Below, in pieces: positions 1 through 4,358 of a stretch of DNA of 7,778 bases. Each line of letters starts with the position of its first letter. Position 1 is the first letter of the stretch. The notes under the pieces are model-generated. The model worked only from the letters and a program-made list of their open reading frames with translations. It did not search any database and had not been told where the DNA came from. Both the position numbers and the translations under genes were made by a program. The DNA is from Cocleimonas sp. (GTDB lineage: Bacteria; Pseudomonadota; Gammaproteobacteria; Thiotrichales; Thiotrichaceae), in assembly GCA_023146675.1 (NCBI GenBank), contig JAGLBQ010000228.1, forward strand, positions 1 through 7,778. Direction: 5' to 3'.

Positions 1-320
1 TAGTCAAAATGCAAATAGACCCTATACTCACGCGCTACCCTTTTACTAGTATAGGCAATAATTCTTTTATCTTCCTTTAGATCACTGATAGCAATCAGTG
101 AGCTTGCCATTTTTATAGGAACAATACTTCCACCAGCAGCACCAATCGCTTCTTCCAGTGTGGTATATAAATCAGAATCTTCAGCAATACCTTGCAAGGC
201 TATTTTTTTATAATCACCTGATAGCGATGTGCTTTCTCGCAAATGAAAACCATTATTTGAGCAAGACTGTAATAACAGAAGTAAAAGAATAAAGGTTATA
301 GAAACGCTATTTTTTATCAT
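1..320 (-). CDS. lptE: LPS-assembly lipoprotein LptE (RlpB), partial: N-terminal ~106 residues, cut by the left edge
   Basis: LptE is the outer-membrane lipoprotein that plugs the LptD barrel and helps insert lipopolysaccharide into the outer leaflet. The frame opens at ATG 320-318 and runs off the window. Visible are a short hydrophobic signal (MIKNSVSITFILLLLLLQSC) ending in a lipobox-like LLQSC with the lipidated Cys at residue 20, and then GFHLRES, matching the family's C-G-[FW]-HLR start. KKIALQG and, near the edge, AREYRVYLHF correspond to the family's conserved strands. Three extra residues (SNN) separate the Cys from GFHLR, whereas relatives usually read CGFHLR or CGWHLR. It lies 12 bp behind the channel-like gene on the same strand with only a weak AAAG ribosome-binding site, so co-transcription is likely. 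lptE usually follows leuS and precedes holA; leuS is not upstream here, and the downstream side is unseen. Confidence 0.84.
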   Translation of the reverse strand, partial: MIKNSVSITFILLLLLLQSCSNNGFHLRESTSLSGDYKKIALQGIAEDSDLYTTLEEAIGAAGGSIVPIKMASSLIAISDLKEDKRIIAYTSKRVAREYRVYLHFD

Positions 321-332
321 GTTTTTTACACT

Positions 333-1466
333 TTATTTTGGAATCCATTTTTTACGCAATGTCTCATGGAAACTATCCTCCAGACCATTAGATTCTCTTA
401 GTCTTAATAAAACTTTATTAATGGGTTCACGCAATGCTGAGTTGTGTGGCAAAACGATACCATAATTTTGAGCGTTAAAAACAGCGGGTAATACATAGAA
501 AATATCTTTTCCTTCTTTCTTATTAATTTTACCTGCAAGATAGGAAAGACGAGGTCCATCATGTACTAATGCTTCAACTTTCTCTTCACGTAATAATTTC
601 ATGCCCTCCTCAATACTATTAACAGGGACAACATCTGCTCCTATTGCCTCCAAGTATTTACGCGGTGCATCGGTTGCTACTGCCGCAACGCGTTTACTCG
701 GCAAATCTTTTTCTGACTGAATACTACCAACAATTGCCTGTGATGTAAGTGCTGCGGTAACAACTGCTGTCATAATACTCATCGCAATAAGACCAACTAG
801 ATGCCATGAGAGATCAATAGCGCGCGCTAAACCTTTACTTTGCGGTGTCTCCCACGTGACCAACATGGTAATTCCCCACCATAGGGTTTCATAAATGCCT
901 TTAAAATATCCGCGCGGAAAGAAATTATCTCCAGAAACCCGATCGACTAATAAACGAATATGCGTCGTAATAACAAGCATAACCAGCAACCAAGCCAACA
1001 CTTTCAGCGACAATAATTTTTTTAATTCGATCGCTAAAATACTTAATGGATTACTATCATTATTTTCGGCTGAAACCATAATCTGTAATCCCGTTTCATA
1101 CATGGAATTAGAGAAATCAACACGTTTTTCACGCTCTGATGAGACCGTAATCGCTGCAATCCCAAGGTCCACCTTAGACTCGTATGCGCTGTTAATAACA
1201 TCGGGGGTCGTATCATGGTAGACCCATTCTGTTTTTTTCCCCAATTCTTCAGCAAGCTTATCCCATAAATCAATACTAAAACCAGTTGGGCGACGCTCTG
1301 ATTCAGGCAGTGACTTATCGTACATAACCCAAGGCTCACTGGGTTTAATACCAACTTTTAAAGAAGCATCTGATGAGGAGTTATCTGCCAAGGTAGACAA
1401 TGTTGTTAGTATTAAACAGCAGGCAAAAACAGTTAAAGCAAAGGGACGGGAAAGTATTTTTAGCAT
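333..1466 (-). CDS. Ionotropic-glutamate-receptor-like protein (periplasmic solute-binding domain split by a two-helix channel module) with non-canonical pore
   Basis: This 377-aa protein has the prokaryotic glutamate-receptor (GluR0-like) architecture. A signal peptide spans about residues 1-27, followed by lobe S1 of a solute-binding domain (about 36-133, with GFSIDLW and the TVSSEREKRVDFS segment carrying the expected ligand-site Arg). Next come M1 (about 152-170), a re-entrant pore segment (about 190-206, YETLWWGITM), M2 (about 218-241, ending TAVVTAALTSQ, like the TAxLT gate region of the family) and lobe S2 (about 255-375). It should sit in the inner membrane and gate on a periplasmic ligand, probably an amino acid; the ligand is not readable. 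The oddity is the filter: where bacterial relatives have TVGYGD, this protein reads TMLVTWETPQS, so potassium selectivity cannot be assumed. The start is supported by AAGGA seven bases before the ATG. lptE follows 12 bp downstream. Confidence 0.82.
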   Translation of the reverse strand: MLKILSRPFALTVFACCLILTTLSTLADNSSSDASLKVGIKPSEPWVMYDKSLPESERRPTGFSIDLWDKLAEELGKKTEWVYHDTTPDVINSAYESKVDLGIAAITVSSEREKRVDFSNSMYETGLQIMVSAENNDSNPLSILAIELKKLLSLKVLAWLLVMLVITTHIRLLVDRVSGDNFFPRGYFKGIYETLWWGITMLVTWETPQSKGLARAIDLSWHLVGLIAMSIMTAVVTAALTSQAIVGSIQSEKDLPSKRVAAVATDAPRKYLEAIGADVVPVNSIEEGMKLLREEKVEALVHDGPRLSYLAGKINKKEGKDIFYVLPAVFNAQNYGIVLPHNSALREPINKVLLRLRESNGLEDSFHETLRKKWIPK

Positions 1467-1510
1467 ATCATCCTTGACATTTTGAGTATTTATTAATCAG
1501 TAAATGTGAA

Positions 1511-1541
1511 ATTATAAATACAATAGTCTTGATATACTATT
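1511..1541 (-). promoter_or_regulatory. Candidate promoter and operator of the channel-like gene
   Basis: On the minus strand a perfect TATAAT lies at 1516-1511, about 45 bp before the ATG at 1466. The -35 position 17 bp upstream (1539-1534) has no good TTGACA match. It falls in an inverted repeat, AATAGT at 1522-1527 and ACTATT at 1536-1541 with 8 bp between, so a regulator bound there could block or replace -35 contact. The -10 is seen directly; the regulatory role is inference. Confidence 0.4.
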
Positions 1542-1598
1542 AAAATAATCCTGTTTCTAACGGATTTTATTGATAGATATTCACATAAATAATTTCAT

Positions 1599-1683
1599 GG
1601 AAGTGAATTGCTAGGCGAGGCAGTTTTTTGTATCTACCTTGTCTTAGGGGCTTAGGGTATTGCGAAGCTAAAGCATCACTTCC
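1599..1683. repeat. 85-bp element bounded by 8-bp inverted repeats
   Basis: GGAAGTGA at 1599-1606 is exactly complementary to TCACTTCC at 1676-1683. The match continues imperfectly inward (TGCTAG at 1609-1614 against CTAAAGCA at 1668-1675). The interior holds a tandem pair CTTAGGGG/CTTAGGGT at 1643-1658. It lies between the 3' end of the MoxR gene and the promoter of the channel gene. It could be a long-range hairpin, a degenerate intergenic palindromic repeat or chance. No target-site duplication was found, and nothing else in the 1467-1723 gap looks like a gene. Confidence 0.35.
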
Positions 1684-1723
1684 AGAGACTATAGGAAAGC
1701 CTCTGTGTAATCAGTGCCTATAT

Positions 1724-2767
1724 TTAGTCATACAACAAAATATCCCCAATTGACTCTGCCCATTGCCCAAAGGCTGGTACATCAAATAATTCATCGCCAA
1801 CTGCGCGTAACATGTCAGATACCAGCATAACACCCATTTCTTTTTGGCGAAAAGCTTTGGCGTAGTTAAGAATATGTCCGAAGACTTCTTCTGCATTATC
1901 TTTTTCTTTAACGGCAATCGCGCGCCCTACCAATGCGGATGCAACCGCGTATTGCAAATCAATTTCTTTAGGTGCTTTTATATCTTCACCGCGCGTAATA
2001 GCATCCAAGTCTGGCATTTGATCTAAGCTATCAATAAACGCTTTTAACTCGATTCCTGCCGACGGACCGACACAAGCTTGCAGTGTGCCTGCAATTAACA
2101 TTGGTTTATCGCTAAATTTTTGTAAGGCGCGGTTGGCAAACTCCCATGAGCGAGGTGAGGGAAAAGCAACGGGGTTGTGTGCAGGATCAAAATCAAAGAG
2201 CAATTCAGGGCGAAAGCGCAGAAAAGCAATAATACTTTCATGGATATTGTGCTCATATGCCCATGCAACCCAGTCATCCAGATTGAGGTCTACATCATAG
2301 TGAGAAAAACGATTGGCTAGCGGGGAAGGCATAGTATAGGTAACGCCACGATCACCTTGGCGGTTTCCTGCGGCAAAAATAGCCCAACCATCAGGTACTT
2401 TATATTCGCCTAATTGACGATCGAGAATGAGCTGGTAAGCAGCAGCAGAGACGCTCGGGACGGCAGAGGTGATTTCATCCAGAAATAAAATACCTTTGTT
2501 ACCGTGACGCTCACTATTGGGCAACATGGCAGGAATTGCCCATTCAACCTGATCATGGTCACGAAAGGGAATGCCGCGCAAATCACTTGGTTCCATTTGT
2601 GAGAGACGTATATCAATGACAGGAATATCATGACGCTCACCTATCTGAGCAATAATTTGTGACTTTCCAACCCCAGGTGGACCCCACAACATAACAGGTG
2701 TATGGCTTCCATTTTGTGCTCCTAAGAATTCTTCATCGAGTACTAAATTTAGATGGGCTGGGCGCAT
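1724..2767 (-). CDS. MoxR-family AAA+ ATPase (dynein-related subfamily), without a visible VWA partner
   Basis: This 347-aa cytoplasmic ATPase is typical of single-domain MoxR proteins, which act as ATP-driven chaperones, often on VWA-containing partners. Walker A is GPPGVGKS at residues 29-36, Walker B ILFLDE at 93-98, and sensor 1 the Asn in FAAGNRQ (N135). An arginine-finger candidate is R153 in ANRFSH, and a sensor-2-like Arg is R206 in SPRSWEF. VIDIRLSQMEPSDLRG and AAYQLILDRQLGEY are characteristic of the branch usually encoded beside a VWA-like/putative-metallopeptidase gene. No such gene is in this window: downstream comes a spacer and then a channel gene, upstream a divergent ArsR repressor. 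The ATG has AAAGGA about six bases upstream. All nucleotide-binding residues are intact, so it should be active; the substrate is unknown. Confidence 0.85.
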   Translation of the reverse strand: MRPAHLNLVLDEEFLGAQNGSHTPVMLWGPPGVGKSQIIAQIGERHDIPVIDIRLSQMEPSDLRGIPFRDHDQVEWAIPAMLPNSERHGNKGILFLDEITSAVPSVSAAAYQLILDRQLGEYKVPDGWAIFAAGNRQGDRGVTYTMPSPLANRFSHYDVDLNLDDWVAWAYEHNIHESIIAFLRFRPELLFDFDPAHNPVAFPSPRSWEFANRALQKFSDKPMLIAGTLQACVGPSAGIELKAFIDSLDQMPDLDAITRGEDIKAPKEIDLQYAVASALVGRAIAVKEKDNAEEVFGHILNYAKAFRQKEMGVMLVSDMLRAVGDELFDVPAFGQWAESIGDILLYD

Positions 2768-2793
2768 ATTTTCCTTTGCTTTTGTTGATGAAT

Positions 2794-2799
2794 GTTATA
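2794..2799 (-). promoter_or_regulatory. Candidate -10 element for the MoxR-type gene
   Basis: TATAAC (5 of 6 to consensus) lies on the minus strand, giving a predicted leader of about 20 bases before the ATG at 2767. The hexamer 17 bp upstream (CAACTG, 2822-2817) is a poor -35. The remaining 2800-2960 stretch of this divergent spacer holds only weak repeats such as CTTG-TCTTAT-CAAG and no convincing gene. Confidence 0.3.
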
Positions 2800-2962
2800 T
2801 TTGTAATGAATCCTACCAGTTGTTTGAAAACCCCACAAGATGGCTTGTCTTATCAAGGTGTTCTAGCATTTAGAGTGCTCCGCTTATCAGGAAAATACTA
2901 TGTATCATAGGTAAGCTATTCATTTTATTAGCACATGCCTGTACTTCAAATATAAATAGGAA

Positions 2963-2988
2963 TATAATAATATACTAATATAAAGGGG
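2963..2988 (+). promoter_or_regulatory. Promoter -10, AT-rich dyad (possible ArsR operator) and ribosome-binding site of the arsR-type gene
   Basis: A perfect TATAAT at 2963-2968 is followed by an AT-rich near-palindrome (2963-2982, about 16 of 20 positions symmetric) and then AAAGGGG at 2982-2988, the ribosome-binding site. ArsR-family repressors normally bind imperfect AT-rich dyads over their own promoter, so autoregulation is likely. No good -35 is seen near 2940-2945, and the AT bias makes chance symmetry common. Confidence 0.45.
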
Positions 2989-2996
2989 AAATAAAA

Positions 2997-3329
2997 GTGA
3001 TAACTATGGAAATTTTAGATTCTAGATGTACATTTTCACACGGTGTACTGGCAGGAGAGGATATTGAATATACCTCTAAATCTCTTAAGGCAATAGCACA
3101 TCCTGTGCGACTGCAAATTTTATGTTTTCTTGGGGAAAAGGAGGCAAGTGTAAAAGATATTGTTGCCGATATTGGCGCCAGTCAGAGTAATATTTCTCAG
3201 CATTTGAGTGTCCTAAAGGCGAAGGGCGTTGTTGATTCAAAAAAAGTCGCTAATCGTGTCTATTACCATGTAATCAATGCCGCTATATTGCAGATGATGG
3301 GGGTTGGTAACGCAAACAAATCATCCTAA
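2997..3329 (+). CDS. ArsR/SmtB-family winged-helix repressor, BigR/SqrR-like with a single conserved cysteine
   Basis: This 110-aa protein spans the ArsR fold. Helix alpha-2 is SLKAIAHPVRLQILCFL, the helix-turn-helix is about residues 51-75 (VKDIVADIGASQSNISQHLS), and the wing ends ANRVYYHV. The arsenic/cadmium-sensing Cys-x-Cys of the recognition region (ELCVC type) is absent, as are C-terminal zinc-site His/Asp clusters. Cys43 in RLQILCFL sits where BigR/SqrR persulfide sensors have their first reactive Cys. The second, expected in the last helix, is missing (AAILQMMGVGNANK); Cys11 is the only other one. The inducer is therefore open: sulfide/redox, or something unrelated. The GTG start is chosen because GGGGA lies seven bases before it, while the ATG at 3006 would be 16 bases away. 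The gene is divergent from the MoxR gene, which it might control in addition to itself. Confidence 0.85.
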   Translation: MITMEILDSRCTFSHGVLAGEDIEYTSKSLKAIAHPVRLQILCFLGEKEASVKDIVADIGASQSNISQHLSVLKAKGVVDSKKVANRVYYHVINAAILQMMGVGNANKSS

Positions 3330-3345
3330 CCTCATATAGATGATG

Positions 3346-3383
3346 GGATATATCCGCTATTCTATAAACCGAGTATATTACTC
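3346..3383. promoter_or_regulatory. Two short palindromes between the repressor gene and the 97-aa gene
   Basis: The 81-bp spacer 3330-3410 contains a perfect 10-bp palindrome GGATATATCC (3346-3355) and GAGTA-TAT-TACTC (3371-3383). A TATAAA at 3363-3368 between them could be a -10 for the following pair, placing the second palindrome at the start of the transcript. Neither is followed by a T-run, so terminators are unlikely and operators fit better. This is inference from position only. Confidence 0.3.
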
Positions 3384-3410
3384 TGTTAATGTTATTAGCT
3401 GGGAGCTGTT

Positions 3411-3704
3411 ATGTCGCAAGGGTCAAGTCAATTTACGGTAGAAAAACGTATTTTATTAGCAATGCGTAAAACATTAGGAAATATTGTTAAAGATGTTACG
3501 CCTGCCGATAAGCATCTGCGATCACCCCTAAAAGAAGCAACGATTGAAGATATTAAAATGTGCTTTAGTCTGATTTCTGCACGTGAACGTGAAATTGCAA
3601 AAGAAGCAGGTATTGAGATTAAAGATCGCCCGCATTTTGTCGATGAGCCTACCTCTTCCAATGTGGTTTCGATTGATACTATAACGAAAATGAAGACTAA
3701 ATAA
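3411..3704 (+). CDS. Uncharacterised small helical protein (97 aa), first gene of a coupled pair with an Xre/MbcA-like protein
   Basis: I do not recognise a named family. The protein is soluble, without signal or membrane segments, and mainly helical. A basic N-terminal stretch (VEKRILLAMRKTLGNIVKDVTP) leads to an amphipathic helix (TIEDIKMCFSLISAREREI, about residues 44-62). A polar tail with RPHFVDEP and NVVSIDTI follows. GGGAG five bases before the ATG supports the start. Its stop overlaps the next start (TAATG at 3702-3706), so the products are made together and probably work together. It is far shorter than, and unlike, the RES toxins normally paired with Xre/MbcA antitoxins. Possible roles are a partner or accessory subunit of the neighbour, or an atypical toxin; the sequence does not decide. 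Confidence 0.7.
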   Translation: MSQGSSQFTVEKRILLAMRKTLGNIVKDVTPADKHLRSPLKEATIEDIKMCFSLISAREREIAKEAGIEIKDRPHFVDEPTSSNVVSIDTITKMKTK

Positions 3705-4132
3705 TGAGTGATAAAAACTATAGCGAAGAACAAATGGTTTCCATCACTAAGGCAACAATGCGCACCCTTGATTCATGGAAATTAAGGAGTGAAGAGATTA
3801 TGAATATACTGGGTCTCGATGAAAAGACACGCAAGCGGAGTTTGCAAAGTTTTCGCTCAGGTAGCAAGGCATTACCGCAAGATACAGAAACAATGAAACG
3901 TATTGAGCATGTGGCAGGTATTGTTGAGGCATTGCGTACCGCCTATCCAATGAATGCACAAATGAGAGCAAGATGGCTGTATAAACCTTGCCGCCGCTTT
4001 CAAGGTAACAACCCTCTTTCTGTGATACTAACAGAGGGCATGAATGGCTTAATAAAGGCACGTATTGAAATCGATTGTGCTTATGGCTGGGAGCTTTCTG
4101 AACAGATGAAAATCAAATCACAAGGCGGATAA
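3704..4132 (+). CDS. Xre/MbcA/ParS-like antitoxin-type protein (DUF2384-like), no RES toxin adjacent
   Basis: This 142-aa protein resembles two-part antitoxins of the RES-Xre/MbcT-MbcA class. The N-terminal half (about residues 17-75, TLDSWKLRSEEIMNILGLDE onward) matches the Xre-like helix-turn-helix region preceding the toxin-binding domain. The C-terminal part (about 80-130) has the pattern of that domain: a helix ending ARWLYKPCRRF, then NNPLSVILTEGMNGLIKARI ending at AYGW, equivalent to the family's P-L-x-x-L-x-x-G...GL...R...GW. In known systems it caps the RES toxin active site while the helix-turn-helix represses the operon. Here the partner is the unfamiliar 97-aa protein, overlapping by one base, and a strong terminator follows, so no toxin lies downstream. 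It may be an orphan regulator, or antitoxin to a non-RES partner. Confidence 0.72.
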   Translation: MSDKNYSEEQMVSITKATMRTLDSWKLRSEEIMNILGLDEKTRKRSLQSFRSGSKALPQDTETMKRIEHVAGIVEALRTAYPMNAQMRARWLYKPCRRFQGNNPLSVILTEGMNGLIKARIEIDCAYGWELSEQMKIKSQGG

Positions 4133-4176
4133 GTATCCAAAAAATCTCTGGCTGATAGAATCAGATAAAAAATCTT

Positions 4177-4204
4177 AAATGCGACAATTATTGTCGCATT
4201 TTTT
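4177..4204 (+). terminator. Rho-independent terminator after the Xre/MbcA-like pair
   Basis: An 11-bp perfect stem (AAATGCGACAA, 4177-4187, with TTGTCGCATTT, 4191-4201) closes on a TTA loop and runs into six Ts (4199-4204). It lies 45 bp past the stop. It ends the upstream operon and separates it from the lytic transglycosylase gene. The A-rich left flank makes some termination in the other direction possible. Confidence 0.9.
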
Positions 4205-4250
4205 ATGCCTGAACCATCTATCCTTTGCGCTTCCTTAGCGTTTCAGTTTC

Positions 4251-4278
4251 TTGTAGAATAAAATTTCAGATAAATAAT
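4251..4278 (+). promoter_or_regulatory. Weak candidate promoter for the lytic transglycosylase gene
   Basis: TTGTAG (4251-4256) and AATAAT (4273-4278) are separated by 16 bp, downstream of the terminator and about 80 bp before the first ATG. The -35 match is only three of six. It is offered because the gene must have its own promoter in 4205-4358 and this is the best pair I can see. Confidence 0.25.
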
Positions 4279-4310
4279 CTGTTTAAAAATAAAATAGTTA
4301 CAAATTACAT

Positions 4311-4335
4311 GAGAAAAACATGGGCTTGTTTTCTC
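4311..4335 (+). other. Leader hairpin upstream of the lytic transglycosylase gene
   Basis: GAGAAAAACA (4311-4320) pairs with TGTTTTCTC (4327-4335) across TGGGCT, with one bulged A. It would lie in the 5' untranslated region, 23 bases before the first ATG. No T-run of terminator length follows. A translation or mRNA-stability role is possible but unproven. Confidence 0.35.
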
Positions 4336-4358
4336 TTCAATATAAGTAAAATTCGCTA

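Noticed and set aside
895..1221. 108-codon plus-strand ORF inside the channel-like gene
   Set aside because: Antisense to a well-supported gene, with no recognisable domain.
1043..1354. 103-codon minus-strand ORF in another frame of the channel-like gene
   Set aside because: Frame shadow of the glutamate-receptor-like protein, whose S1 motifs lie in the main frame.
1711..1917. 68-codon minus-strand ORF overlapping the end of the MoxR gene
   Set aside because: Alternate-frame shadow; the MoxR frame continues with family-like sequence to its own stop at 1724.
2698..2910. 70-codon plus-strand ORF across the MoxR start and the divergent spacer
   Set aside because: Its first half is antisense to the MoxR start and the rest shows no recognisable motif. 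A weak remnant cannot be fully excluded, but nothing supports it.
3428..3733. 101-codon minus-strand ORF opposite the 97-aa gene
   Set aside because: Antisense shadow. The plus frame has a good ribosome-binding site and is translationally coupled to the next gene.
4141..4170. CTGAT-AGA-ATCAG hairpin before the strong terminator
   Set aside because: Only a five-base stem; the adjacent 11-bp stem with a T-run explains termination on its own.
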